Positions 8,711 to 16,809 of a stretch of DNA of 34,367 nucleotides are shown piece by piece. The stretch is from an uncultured Erysipelotrichaceae bacterium. Lineage in GTDB: Bacteria > Bacillota_I > Bacilli_A > Erysipelotrichales > Erysipelotrichaceae. The stretch spans positions 1 through 34,367 of the forward strand of contig CAMQRS010000017.1 in the NCBI GenBank assembly GCA_947036815.1, given 5' to 3'. Each line of letters opens with the position of its first letter. The first letter of the stretch is position 1. The notes beneath the pieces are model-generated. The model saw nothing but the letters and a program-made list of their open reading frames with translations. It made no database searches and was not told where the DNA came from. The translations under genes were made by a program, and so were the position numbers.

Positions 8711-9346
8711 ATGAGTAATTTTGAAATTAGAGCGTTGGCAAAAGTTAAGATTAAAGGAAATTTAGGAGTAGTTTGGAAGGGGCTAGGATTGTGGTTTTTT
8801 TTAGATATTGTATTAGGTATGTTAGTGGAGTATCCGTTTGATGTAGATACAATAATAACAAAGAGGGCTATCATTACTATGATAGGTATTTTGTTTGTGC
8901 TGTCTCCTTTATACTATGGAACCATGGATTAAGTATTGGATTTCGCGAATAATGAGGATACTAATGTGAAGAAAATATTTGTTCATTATAAAGATATTAT
9001 TAAAATATTTGTAATTATGATGCTAATAGAAATTATCACATTATTCGGAATAACGCTGTTTATTATACCCGGGGTTATAATGATTTTTAACTTTTCAATT
9101 GTTCCTTATATATATCGTGAGAATAAACATTTAGATATATTAAGTCTATTAAAACTATCTTGTAAAATAATGAGTGGTAATAAAATGAAATTATTATTAT
9201 TTGAATTTAGTTTCATTTTATGGTTTCTTTTAGTAGTTAGCACTTTCGGATTTGCAATTATTTGGGTTGGACCATACTCACAGGTATCGTATGCAATTTT
9301 CTATAGCCAAATTAAAGAAGAGTATTACGCTAGTAATCTAATATAA
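8711..9346 (+). pseudogene. Second DUF975 copy, interrupted by one in-frame stop
   Basis: A tandem paralogue of the gene at 7755 with exactly the same full length (212 codons including stop). It starts MSNFEIRALAKVKIKGNLG and ends KEEYYASNLI, closely matching the first copy throughout. Codon 74 is TAA (8930-8932) where the intact copy has TAT for tyrosine (TDY becomes MD-stop). The frame then continues uninterrupted to 9346, so this is a single nonsense change, not a frameshift. An AAAAGGAG site precedes the ATG at 8711. It is probably a young pseudogene. A sequencing error or a split protein is the alternative. Confidence 0.85.
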
Positions 9347-9365
9347 AAATAAATAAATCAAAGGG

Positions 9366-9398
9366 TATCCAGTTAAGTAATTAATTGGGTACTTTTTT
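9366..9398 (+). terminator. Terminator after the second DUF975 copy
   Basis: TATCCAGTTAA (9366-9376) pairs with TTAATTGGGTA (9381-9391) around GTAA, followed by CTTTTTT. It is a diverged copy of the hairpin at 8412, with a longer stem. Confidence 0.78.
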
Positions 9399-9424
9399 AA
9401 TTACATAAGAATTATATGGATTAA

Positions 9425-9448
9425 TATCTATCATAGTTGAGATAGATA
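9425..9448. repeat. Perfect 8-bp inverted repeat before the GntR-like pseudogene
   Basis: TATCTATC and GATAGATA flank an 8-bp centre. It lies about 35 bp upstream of the decayed regulator and could be its old operator. The support is only positional. Confidence 0.4.
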
Positions 9449-9481
9449 AACATTTAAAGTATTATTTCAAAAGTTGGATGA

Positions 9482-10098
9482 TTGGGTGTATTCTATGTAA
9501 AAACAATAAAATATGAACTTAATAAACAAGTGGTTGATGAAATTGGAATGAATATACAAAATGAAGTATATAAGCTTGAGAATAAAATACCTGCCGAACC
9601 TGAACTTTTGAGTCAATATATTGTAAGTAGGAATACGATTCGTGAAGCTGTACAAGCTTTAACTCATGCGAGATTACTAGAAGCTCGACAAGGTGATGAA
9701 ACATACGTTGTTTTAAAATCACAATTGAAAGTTGATTTCATTTCTTTAATGAAGAAGACAAATCGTGAGGAAATTATAGTATTATGGAATCTAGTTGAGG
9801 GACATATGACGATATCGGCAACGATGAATACGACTTCTTAAACTATATTGCATATAGAATCTTGTATAAAGCTAAGAGATACATTAATAGATCATATACA
9901 TGAACATACAGAAGCAGTCATTACTTTTTATAAGAGATAGCACCAACAATGCATAATATCTTTCTGATCAGTATATACAATTATATCTTGCAATATTTTA
10001 TTAAAAGTTTAGCAGTTCATGAACAATCGTATATAGATGATTTACATTTGAAACTTTGTAATTCGATTAAGATAAAATATGTAAATAAAGTGAAATAA
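9482..10098 (+). pseudogene. Decayed GntR/FadR-type transcriptional regulator
   Basis: The first ~75 codons encode a GntR winged helix with the family pattern IPAEPELLSQ, then SRNTIREAVQAL and LLEARQGDETYV. A TAA stop ends this frame at 9839-9841. The same frame then continues (HIESCIKLRDTLIDHIHEH) to a TAG at about 9938-9940. A +1 shift restores IAPTMHNIFLISIYNYI, resembling the metal-binding FCD-domain histidine segment (H..IA.ATHN). The frame ends at 10096-10098. So a full FCD-type regulator once existed and is broken by a stop and a frameshift. The original start is uncertain: a TTG at 9482 or a GTA-adjacent codon soon after, with no clear ribosome site. Confidence 0.72.
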
Positions 10099-10134
10099 GT
10101 GATGTAAAAAATTATAAAAGCATAGGGGGATAAT

Positions 10135-10492
10135 ATGAAAAACAAAGAAAAGATACTAATTATTTTAGATATCTTATGAATATCCTTTAATCGTTAAGCG
10201 TCTATTACGGTGGCGGTTTTTGCAGTAGACATGATAAGTGAAGAATATGCGGTGTTGAGCAAAATGTGTAGATTTATCACGATTGTGCCAGTAATTGCAT
10301 TCGTTGTAGTATCCCTGTTGTTTCAAAACAGCGCAAAAAAATAGGAATGGATCAACAAAGAAAATTTAACGGTTTTATATTTTAGGCGAAGAACATATTT
10401 GTTCTTCTACCAATCTTTTTTAGACTCTATGTAGAGACTATTTTCTTGGAATTGGATTTACAGTTGGGAATTTTTTTATAACATCTGAATAA
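10135..10492 (+). pseudogene. Remnant of a CynX/NimT-type MFS transporter
   Basis: An AGGGGGA site and ATG at 10135 begin a hydrophobic reading (MKNKEKILIILDIL) that stops after 14 codons. Pieces in other frames then give SITVAVFAVDMISEEYAVL and FITIVPVIAFVVVS, matching the first helices of CynX-like transporters (RPAIT.VGPL.. and ..TTLPL.AF). The last piece, DYFLGIGFTVGN, resembles their fourth helix (GIGIA.GN). About 120 of roughly 400 codons remain, with several stops and shifts. GntR regulators are often encoded next to such transporters, so the two pseudogenes look like one lost regulator-transporter pair. The subfamily assignment is tentative. Confidence 0.6.
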
Positions 10493-10507
10493 CAGAACTG
10501 AAACTCA

Positions 10508-10559
10508 AAATGTAAATATTGTTAAATACACATGAACTTAACTAATTTACATTTTTTTT
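10508..10559 (+). terminator. Terminator after the transporter remnant
   Basis: AAATGTAAAT pairs with ATTTACATTT, and a second nested stem GTTAA/TTAAC lies inside. A T run follows to 10559. It survives although the transporter coding sequence is mostly gone. Confidence 0.65.
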
Positions 10560-10625
10560 AATGCTTAAATTGGTTGAAATATGTGAAAACAATGTTCTTA
10601 TAGTTCCTAAATGTAAAATATTGTG

Positions 10626-10631
10626 TATAAT
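10626..10631 (+). promoter_or_regulatory. -10 element before pulA
   Basis: A perfect TATAAT lies 17 bp upstream of the pulA ATG. The best -35 (TTCCTA, 16 bp upstream) is weak, so the promoter may depend on an activator. Confidence 0.45.
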
Positions 10632-10648
10632 ATAAAAGGTGATAAAAA

Positions 10649-12697
10649 ATGAGAATGGAACACATATATACAGCTTATTTAGATAATTTTAATGAAATTA
10701 ATATCTATTTTTCAATTATTTCATATGGAGGAATTAGTAAATCCTTTTATATTGAAGATGAGAATCATAATCAAATTTCTTTAACAATAATAGAATCAAA
10801 ATTAATTGACACTTACTACGTGTATACATGTAGTTTTGAAGGTGCCATTAATTTTGGTAGTCAATACCATGTATTTCATGAACATGCACGCAAGACTCCT
10901 TTGATATTTGCAGAAATAGTAAAGCAACCATTATTCGATGAACTATTTTACTATGATGCGAATGATTTAGGAAGTGTGTATACGAAAAAGGAAACTACAT
11001 ATAAAGTGTGGGCGCCTACAAGTTACAAGGTGTGGCTACAAACAAATGACATTATGTACAAAATGAATAGAGATGCAAAAGGAGTATATTCATATACGCT
11101 TTTTGAAGATATGTTACAAGAAGAATATCTGTACTATGTAGAAGTAAATGGACAAGTATACGAAACGCAAGACCCATATGAAAAAGCATGTAGTGCAAAT
11201 TCGAAGAAAAGTGTTGTATATCAATCACAAGCAATGCTCAATGCACGTTCACTAACAAGACAAGAGCATTATTGTGATGCGATTATATATGAAGCGAGTG
11301 TACGTGATTATGCAACACTTGGTACGTTCAATTCATTGCTTGAAGATAAATTAATTGAGTATGTCAAAGAATTGGGTGCTACTCATATTCAATTACTACC
11401 GATTACAGACTTTGGTAGTGTTGATGATTTAGATGTTTCTAAATATTATAACTGGGGATATGACCCTATTTCATGGATGAGTTTAGAAAATAGTTATTCA
11501 AGCGATGTACACAATCCACAACAAGTATCAAAAGATGTTAAACGTTTCATCTCAAAAGCACATGAACAAGGATTGAGAGTTAATATTGATGTTGTATTTA
11601 ATCATATGTATGATTTAGATGACTCTCCATTACAACGTTGTGTTCCGTATTATTACTATCAATACGATAAGGATAGAGGATATTCTAATTCAAGTGCTTG
11701 TGGTAATGATGTAGATACCCAAGCAAGCATGTGTTCGAAATTAATAAATGATAGTTGTCTGTACTTACTAAATGAATTTGATATTGATGGATTACGCTTT
11801 GATTTAATGGGTATTATTGATATTCAAACAATGAATGAGATAGCAACAGCTACACAACAGCTTAAACCTGACTTTATGATGTATGGAGAAGGTTGGGATA
11901 TGCCAAGTTTCTTAGACCAAGATCAAAGAGCAACGATTAGAAATCAAGCTCACATGCCAAATGTCGCACATTTTTCAGACCGTTTTAGAGATATCTTAAA
12001 AGGTGGAACGATGGAGTCGAATCATGTTGAATTCGGATACCTATTAGGAGATACCACAAAGATATTTAAGGCAATGAATGTATTGGGTGCATCTACTCAA
12101 ACGATAGGGGACTATAACCTATTTGATAATCCAAATAAAGCAGTAAACTATGTAGAATGTCATGATAATCAAACAAGTTGGGATCGTATCGATAGTATAA
12201 TGGATGTACCAACAGAAGAAAAGAAAAAATATCATAAATTATTATTAGGAACGGTACTACTATCTCAAGGGATTCCATTCATTCATGGGGGACAAGAATT
12301 CGCTCGTACGAAAGGTGGATTACACAATACCTACAATACAAGAGATGAAGTCAATCATATCAATTGGAACCGCTTAAAAGAAAATAAAGATATCTATGAC
12401 TACGTAAAGACAATAATTAAGTTGCGTAAGAAATTTGATGGATTTAGAAAAAACAATGTTCAAGATCTTCATCACAATATAAGTTATGAATCAATTTATG
12501 AAATAGCAATTAAATATAAAATTGAAACGAGTACAGAACACATAATGGTAATTATTAATCCTACTAAATTAGTACTAGAAATAGATGTGGATAAAGAATT
12601 CGATGTTTTGTATCATGATGATAATAAACAAATTTATAATGGGAAAATCGTATTAGCAGTTATTGGAATTGTAGTATTATATAAGAGTAAACAATAG
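10649..12697 (+). CDS. pulA: Type I pullulanase (alpha-1,6-glucan debranching enzyme)
   Basis: A 682-residue GH13 enzyme that hydrolyses alpha-1,6 branches in pullulan, limit dextrin or glycogen. The type I pullulanase signature YNWGYDP is near residues 267-273. GH13 region I is DVVFNH (~314-319), region II GLRFDLMG with the nucleophile Asp near 384, and region III YGEGWD with the acid/base Glu near 414. Region IV is VECHDN (~502-507). An N-terminal CBM48-like segment (VYTKKETTYKVWAPT and after) starts near residue 109. No signal peptide is seen, so it acts inside the cell, fitting turnover of glycogen made by glgCDA. Start: AAAGGTGAT 6 bases before the ATG. ung follows after 9 bp. Confidence 0.93.
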   Translation: MRMEHIYTAYLDNFNEINIYFSIISYGGISKSFYIEDENHNQISLTIIESKLIDTYYVYTCSFEGAINFGSQYHVFHEHARKTPLIFAEIVKQPLFDELFYYDANDLGSVYTKKETTYKVWAPTSYKVWLQTNDIMYKMNRDAKGVYSYTLFEDMLQEEYLYYVEVNGQVYETQDPYEKACSANSKKSVVYQSQAMLNARSLTRQEHYCDAIIYEASVRDYATLGTFNSLLEDKLIEYVKELGATHIQLLPITDFGSVDDLDVSKYYNWGYDPISWMSLENSYSSDVHNPQQVSKDVKRFISKAHEQGLRVNIDVVFNHMYDLDDSPLQRCVPYYYYQYDKDRGYSNSSACGNDVDTQASMCSKLINDSCLYLLNEFDIDGLRFDLMGIIDIQTMNEIATATQQLKPDFMMYGEGWDMPSFLDQDQRATIRNQAHMPNVAHFSDRFRDILKGGTMESNHVEFGYLLGDTTKIFKAMNVLGASTQTIGDYNLFDNPNKAVNYVECHDNQTSWDRIDSIMDVPTEEKKKYHKLLLGTVLLSQGIPFIHGGQEFARTKGGLHNTYNTRDEVNHINWNRLKENKDIYDYVKTIIKLRKKFDGFRKNNVQDLHHNISYESIYEIAIKYKIETSTEHIMVIINPTKLVLEIDVDKEFDVLYHDDNKQIYNGKIVLAVIGIVVLYKSKQ

Positions 12698-12706
12698 AGG
12701 TGCCTG

Positions 12707-13369
12707 ATGAATTTTAAAACGTTACTATCGGAAGAACAACAAAAGCCATACTTTAATGAATTAATGAATTTTATTGATCAAAGATATGTTGAGGGAATTG
12801 TATACCCTAGAAAAGAAAATCTTTTTTCATGTTTTGAAGCATGCCCTTTAGATAAGGTAAAAGTAGTGATTTTAGGACAAGACCCTTATCATCAAAAAGG
12901 ACAAGCCATGGGTTTGTCTTTTTCCGTATCTAAGGGTCTAAGAATTCCTCCTTCACTAAGAAACATTTATAAAGAGTTAGAGAATGATCTAGGTGTTTCA
13001 CAATGTAATCATGGAGACTTAACTTGTTGGGCTAAACAAGGAGTTCTATTGTTGAACAGTGTACTTAGCGTAGAAGATAGCCAAGCAAATATTCATAAAA
13101 ATAAGGGATGGGAAAAATTCACAGATAGAGTGATGGAAGTGTTGAATGAGAGTGAAACACCAATCGTATTTATCTTGTGGGGAAAACCGGCTCAATTAAA
13201 AGCAAAGATGATCAACGAAGAAAAACACTTATGTCTAAAAAGTGTACATCCTTCTCCACTGAGTAGTTATCGAGGATTTTTTGGAAGCAAACCATTTTCT
13301 TTAACGAATGAGTTTTTAGAGATTCATGGAATGCAGCCAATCCTATGGAGGATACAAGATGATATTTAA
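12707..13369 (+). CDS. ung: Uracil-DNA glycosylase, family 1
   Basis: A 220-residue base-excision repair enzyme removing uracil from DNA. The water-activating loop GQDPYHQ is at residues 57-63 with catalytic D59. The Leu-loop HPSPLSSYRGF starts at the catalytic H181. The length is typical of Ung. An AGAGGTG site precedes the ATG. It overlaps the folC start by 11 nt and follows pulA by 9 bp, so pulA-ung-folC appear to form one transcript. Confidence 0.97.
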   Translation: MNFKTLLSEEQQKPYFNELMNFIDQRYVEGIVYPRKENLFSCFEACPLDKVKVVILGQDPYHQKGQAMGLSFSVSKGLRIPPSLRNIYKELENDLGVSQCNHGDLTCWAKQGVLLLNSVLSVEDSQANIHKNKGWEKFTDRVMEVLNESETPIVFILWGKPAQLKAKMINEEKHLCLKSVHPSPLSSYRGFFGSKPFSLTNEFLEIHGMQPILWRIQDDI

Positions 13370-14588
13370 ACATAGCAGTGAGGTTATTTCACGAATAGAA
13401 ACGAGAAAAACGAATACGATAGAACTTCGCTCATTCAATGAATTTATGAAACGAATGAAGAATCCTCAAGATCAATTGAAATGCATTCATATCGGTGGAA
13501 CAAACGGTAAAGGAAGTACCACAAATACATTGTCTCAAGTATTACAAACAGCGAATTATAAAGTAGGGATGTTTACTTCTCCGTATTTAGAAACACATCA
13601 TGATCGAATCCGAGTAAATGAAGCGTTTATCGAAGATAAATTTATCGTAACATGCGCAAACCAACATTATGATCAGTGGATGGAATATGGACTTAGCATG
13701 TTTGAAATAGATATGTTTATTGCGACTATGTATTTTATTGATAAGAAAGTTGATTATGCCATCTTTGAAGTAGGATTAGGTGGAGAAAAAGATGCAACTA
13801 ACATTATCACTCCCTTAGTTAGTGCTATCACAAATATTGGAAAAGATCACATGGAATATTTAGGAAGTACCTATGAAGCAATTGCGAGTGCTAAGGCTGG
13901 AATTGTGAAATGTAATGTTGCGTTAATCACGAGTGAAACGAAACAAGAGTGCTTAGCTGTATTTGAAGATACTTGTTCCAAAAAGAAAAGTGAACTGATT
14001 ATATGTGAACCTGTGACGCATATTAAGTTAGATCCGTATCTGCAATTTGACTATAAACAATTAACAGGGATTAAGCAAAAAACATTGGCAATTTATCAAG
14101 CCAAGAATATAAGTTTAGCAATTGAAATAATAAATTATTTGAGAGAGACACACCAACTACAAGTAAGTGATCATATGCTTTACGAAGGTATTGAAAAAGC
14201 ATTGTGGAAAGGTCGTTTCGAAGTAATTAATGAAAATCCATTTATCATATTAGATGGAGCTCATAATAACGAAGGTATTGAAGCGCTAGTTGCTTCGTGT
14301 CAACACTTTGACAATGTCCATATTGTCTTTTCCGCATTAAAGGATAAGCCGTATTCAAGTATGATTCAAAAACTATCTACAATCAGTTCGGATATATGTG
14401 TGTGTGAATTTGACTTTTATCGGGCGGCAAAAGTAGAAGACTTTGCTCATGTTGAAGGTATTTCAACATGTAAAAGCATGCAAAAAACCATTGATATCAT
14501 GAGTGCTAAAGGAGGGGTTACAATCATTTGTGGATCTTTATACTTCATCTCATTAGCAAGACAATATTTAATCGATAAACAAGGGTGA
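13359..14588 (+). CDS. folC: Folylpolyglutamate synthase / dihydrofolate synthase
   Basis: A 409-residue Mur-ligase-family enzyme that adds glutamates to folates and keeps them in the cell. The P-loop is GGTNGKGS (residues 46-53). The central motif is FEVGLGGEKDATN, and ILDGAHN marks the C-terminal ligase domain. I chose the ATG at 13359 because GGAGG lies 8 bases upstream; it overlaps the end of ung. A folate-type ECF transporter component follows, which supports a folate salvage role. Whether it also acts as dihydrofolate synthase cannot be told; no other folate-synthesis gene is in the window. Confidence 0.94.
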   Translation: MIFKHSSEVISRIETRKTNTIELRSFNEFMKRMKNPQDQLKCIHIGGTNGKGSTTNTLSQVLQTANYKVGMFTSPYLETHHDRIRVNEAFIEDKFIVTCANQHYDQWMEYGLSMFEIDMFIATMYFIDKKVDYAIFEVGLGGEKDATNIITPLVSAITNIGKDHMEYLGSTYEAIASAKAGIVKCNVALITSETKQECLAVFEDTCSKKKSELIICEPVTHIKLDPYLQFDYKQLTGIKQKTLAIYQAKNISLAIEIINYLRETHQLQVSDHMLYEGIEKALWKGRFEVINENPFIILDGAHNNEGIEALVASCQHFDNVHIVFSALKDKPYSSMIQKLSTISSDICVCEFDFYRAAKVEDFAHVEGISTCKSMQKTIDIMSAKGGVTIICGSLYFISLARQYLIDKQG

Positions 14589-14603
14589 CAACCTTGTTTT
14601 TTT
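14577..14603 (+). terminator. Terminator embracing the folC stop codon
   Basis: AAACAAGG (14577-14584) pairs with CCTTGTTT (14592-14599), followed by a T run. The TGA stop of folC lies in the loop. Confidence 0.82.
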
Positions 14604-14619
14604 AATATATTGGTGGTAC

Positions 14620-14625
14620 TATAAT
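14620..14625 (+). promoter_or_regulatory. -10 element of the folate transporter leader
   Basis: A perfect TATAAT gives a transcription start near 14632 and a leader of about 140 nt. A TTGTTT 20 bp upstream is a poor -35 and overlaps the folC terminator. Confidence 0.5.
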
Positions 14626-14774
14626 TTCATTGCATCTCGCAGTAGAAAAAGGAGAGCTACTCTTTTTATGTATTAGAATGTACGCATTAGAATGCGGAAT
14701 TTACGCCTGTGGAGTGTACGCACGTTAGAAACAGGAAATTCTTTTACTCATAGTGATGAGTAGCAATAGTTAAA
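14626..14774 (+). promoter_or_regulatory. Structured 5' leader of the folate transporter gene
   Basis: The ~140-nt leader contains several pairings. AGTAG (14641-14645) can pair with CTACT (14657-14661). Alternatively AAAAAGGAG pairs with CTCTTTTT (14646-14667), a terminator-like hairpin that excludes the first. Further on, GAATTT/AAATTC, CCTGT/ACAGG and GTG-TACG-CAC stack into one long hairpin (14697-14741), and TACTCAT/ATGAGTA forms a last hairpin before the ATG. The unit AATG-TACGC recurs in diverged form three times. The competing structures suggest a ligand- or protein-responsive leader. It does not match the THF riboswitch order that I know. Confidence 0.5.
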
Positions 14775-15602
14775 ATGGGAAATTTTAATGTATTGGTATC
14801 ACAAGTAATATGTCTTGTGATGATTGTAGCTTTGTATATTTATATATTTAAGGTGTATCCATTAAAGAAGGATATTCGCTCGCTTGTATATGCCTCAATG
14901 TTTGTCGTGATAAGTATCGTGTTAAATGCCCTTTCCTTGACGATTCCTTTTTTTGGAGTACCTAGTGTCAAAGTGGGATTTACGTATATACCATTACTGA
15001 TGTGTGGATTTTTTATGTCTCCTAGTTGGGCGATGTTGGTAGGATTATCAATGGATATGATTGGATTGATGATTACTCCGACACAATATCCTTTCTTAGG
15101 ATTTACATTGAACCATATTATTGCCGCAGGATTACCGGCATTGTTTATTCAAAAAAGTAAAAACCTTAGTACAGATAAAGTAAGAAAAAGCGTCACTGTT
15201 ATGCTGGTTTTATTTGCATCTATAGCTATCGTGTATTTAATTCCATTACAAGAAGTAGTGATTAGTGGCACTGATTTTTTACTAACAAACTCAATAAAGA
15301 TTAGTATCATCTTATATATAATAGGTGCTTGCACGTTGATGTTGATGATATTAAAAAGAGTAGAAAATAAAATGGGAGAAAAGAATAGTGATGTACTAGC
15401 AAAGTGGATATTGATTACTATTTTTGCGGAATTGATTATCAATATGATCTTAACCCCGATATGGTTGGATGTCATGTATCAAATTCCGTTCATATTTTCA
15501 CTGTTTATAAGGATGATTAAAGCTTGTGTAATGATTAGTTTAAACATAATTATAGGATTTAGTTGTATTAATATACTGAAAAGAATTATTAAGGTGTCAT
15601 AG
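14775..15602 (+). CDS. folT: Folate-type ECF transporter S component
   Basis: A 275-residue membrane protein with about six to eight helices. The pattern of a FolT-like substrate-binding component is seen: VKVGFTYIPLLMCGFFM, then a Gly-rich turn (LVGLSMDMIG) and FPTQYPFLGFT-like residues (TPTQYPFLGFTLNHII) near residues 95-115. In other Firmicutes such proteins join the ATPases and T subunit (EcfA, EcfA', EcfT) to import folates. Those genes are not in the window and are usually shared by several S components. folC directly upstream supports folate as substrate. The ATG has no Shine-Dalgarno sequence. The protein is longer than usual for FolT, with an extra C-terminal region. Confidence 0.75.
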   Translation: MGNFNVLVSQVICLVMIVALYIYIFKVYPLKKDIRSLVYASMFVVISIVLNALSLTIPFFGVPSVKVGFTYIPLLMCGFFMSPSWAMLVGLSMDMIGLMITPTQYPFLGFTLNHIIAAGLPALFIQKSKNLSTDKVRKSVTVMLVLFASIAIVYLIPLQEVVISGTDFLLTNSIKISIILYIIGACTLMLMILKRVENKMGEKNSDVLAKWILITIFAELIINMILTPIWLDVMYQIPFIFSLFIRMIKACVMISLNIIIGFSCINILKRIIKVS

Positions 15603-15618
15603 TTTGGCATCTTTTTTT
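15591..15618 (+). terminator. Terminator overlapping the folT stop codon
   Basis: AAGGTGTCA (15591-15599) pairs with TGGCATCTT (15605-15613), two G-U pairs, followed by a T run. The TAG stop lies at the stem-loop junction. Confidence 0.8.
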
Positions 15619-15689
15619 ATTAATGGTTAAAAAAAGAAAGAAAAGATAGAAAGTTAAAGGGTTTGTATTTCATTAAAATAAAAAAAGAG

Positions 15690-15695
15690 TATAAT
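15690..15695 (+). promoter_or_regulatory. -10 element before pta
   Basis: A perfect TATAAT lies 29 bp upstream of the pta ATG. No clear -35 is seen at the usual distance. Confidence 0.45.
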
Positions 15696-15724
15696 ATATG
15701 TATAAGTAAAGTGAGGGTATATAT

Positions 15725-16690
15725 ATGTTAACACCAATGTTTAATGTGTTAGAAGGTAAACACACAAAAATCGTATTTCCAGAAGGAATCGAACCTAGAA
15801 TTTTAATTGCGGCAGCAAAATTACATGCTGAAGGAATGGTATCTCCAATTCTTTTGGGAAATGTTGAAGAAGTAAATGAAATGTCAAAAAAATGTGGAGC
15901 ATACATTGACGATGTGACGGTAATTGATCCAGAAAACTATGATGGAATAGAAGCTATGATTAGTAAAATGGTTGAATTACGTAAAGGTAAAATGGACCGT
16001 GACACATGTGCAAAAGCATTGAAACAAGGAAACTACTTTGGAACTATGCTAGTTGCTATGGGATTGGCTGATGGATTAGTTGGTGGAGCTACATACTCTA
16101 CTGCTGATACTGTAAGACCAGCATTACAATTAGTTAAAACAAAACCGGAATCAAAAATTGTTTCTAGTGCTTTTATATTAGTTAGAAATAATGAAAAATT
16201 AGTAATGGCTGATTGTGCTATTAATATTTCACCTGATGAAGATGCAATTGTTGAAATCGCATTGGAAACAGCGAAAACGGCAAAAGTATTTGGAGTAGAA
16301 CCAATTGTAGGTTTATTAAGTTATTCAACTAGAGGATCTGGAAAAGGTGAAGCAGTGGATAAAATGGCAAATGCTACACAACGTTTAAAAGCAATGGATT
16401 TAGATTATCCAGTAGATGGAGAATTCCAATTTGATTGTGCAGTATCTCCGGTTGTTGCGCAAACTAAAGCGCCAGATTCAGATGTTGCTGGAAATTGTAA
16501 TACATTTATTTTCCCAAACATTGAAGCTGGGAACATTGGTTACAAAATTGCACAACGTTTAGGTGGATTTGAAGCGGTAGGACCTATTTTACAAGGGCTT
16601 AATGCGCCGATTAATGACTTAAGTCGTGGATGTACAGCAGAAGAAGTTTACAAAGTTGCGATAATCACAGCAGCTCAAAAATATATTTAA
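15725..16690 (+). CDS. pta: Phosphate acetyltransferase
   Basis: A 321-residue short-form Pta (EutD/Pta family) interconverting acetyl-CoA plus phosphate and acetyl phosphate plus CoA. This is the first step of acetate formation with ATP gain through acetate kinase. Visible family features are the N-terminal KIVFPEGIEPRILIAA and GLADGLVGGATYSTADTVRP near residues 116-135. Further ones are GLLSYSTRGSGKGE near 197-210, and GNCNTFIFPNIEAGNIGYK near the C-terminus. The length is standard for the single-domain form. A GAGGGT site precedes the ATG. It is flanked by terminators, so monocistronic; ackA is not in the window. Confidence 0.95.
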   Translation: MLTPMFNVLEGKHTKIVFPEGIEPRILIAAAKLHAEGMVSPILLGNVEEVNEMSKKCGAYIDDVTVIDPENYDGIEAMISKMVELRKGKMDRDTCAKALKQGNYFGTMLVAMGLADGLVGGATYSTADTVRPALQLVKTKPESKIVSSAFILVRNNEKLVMADCAINISPDEDAIVEIALETAKTAKVFGVEPIVGLLSYSTRGSGKGEAVDKMANATQRLKAMDLDYPVDGEFQFDCAVSPVVAQTKAPDSDVAGNCNTFIFPNIEAGNIGYKIAQRLGGFEAVGPILQGLNAPINDLSRGCTAEEVYKVAIITAAQKYI

Positions 16691-16695
16691 TACAT

Positions 16696-16736
16696 AAGGC
16701 AATTAAAAGATGCATTTCTTTTGATTGTCTTTTTTT
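16696..16736 (+). terminator. Terminator after pta
   Basis: AAGGCAATTAAAAGA pairs with the following TTCTTTTGATTGTCTT (G-U pairs included), leading into a T run to 16736. Confidence 0.85.
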
Positions 16737-16789
16737 AGACATATTATAAGGAGATAGGGCATATAAATATATATACATGTAATTATGTT

Positions 16790-16803
16790 TGTAAGCGATT
16801 ACA
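16790..16803. promoter_or_regulatory. cre-like / LacI-family operator before glgC
   Basis: TGTAAGCGATTACA has perfect TGTAA/TTACA arms around GCGA. It matches the CcpA cre consensus (TGWAARCGYTWNCW) at 13 of 14 positions and is also the general LacI-family operator form. It ends 6 bp before the -35 of the glgC promoter. An activating or repressing role cannot be told from sequence. A dedicated LacI-type regulator such as MalR is as possible as CcpA. Confidence 0.75.
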
Positions 16804-16809
16804 ATTTCG

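Noticed and set aside
8930-8932. Programmed read-through or recoding in the second DUF975 copy
   Set aside because: No recoding signal is visible, the stop is UAA (the least leaky), and neighbouring genes are also decaying, so a nonsense mutation is simpler.
14589-14774. THF riboswitch before folT
   Set aside because: The GGAGAG and TCATTGCATC-like pieces are present but in the reverse order to the THF-I aptamer, and the outer closing stem is missing. Position fits but the sequence does not.
15149-15475. Minus-strand frame of 108 codons inside folT
   Set aside because: It is antisense to a membrane protein gene, with hydrophobicity mirrored from it and no start signal.
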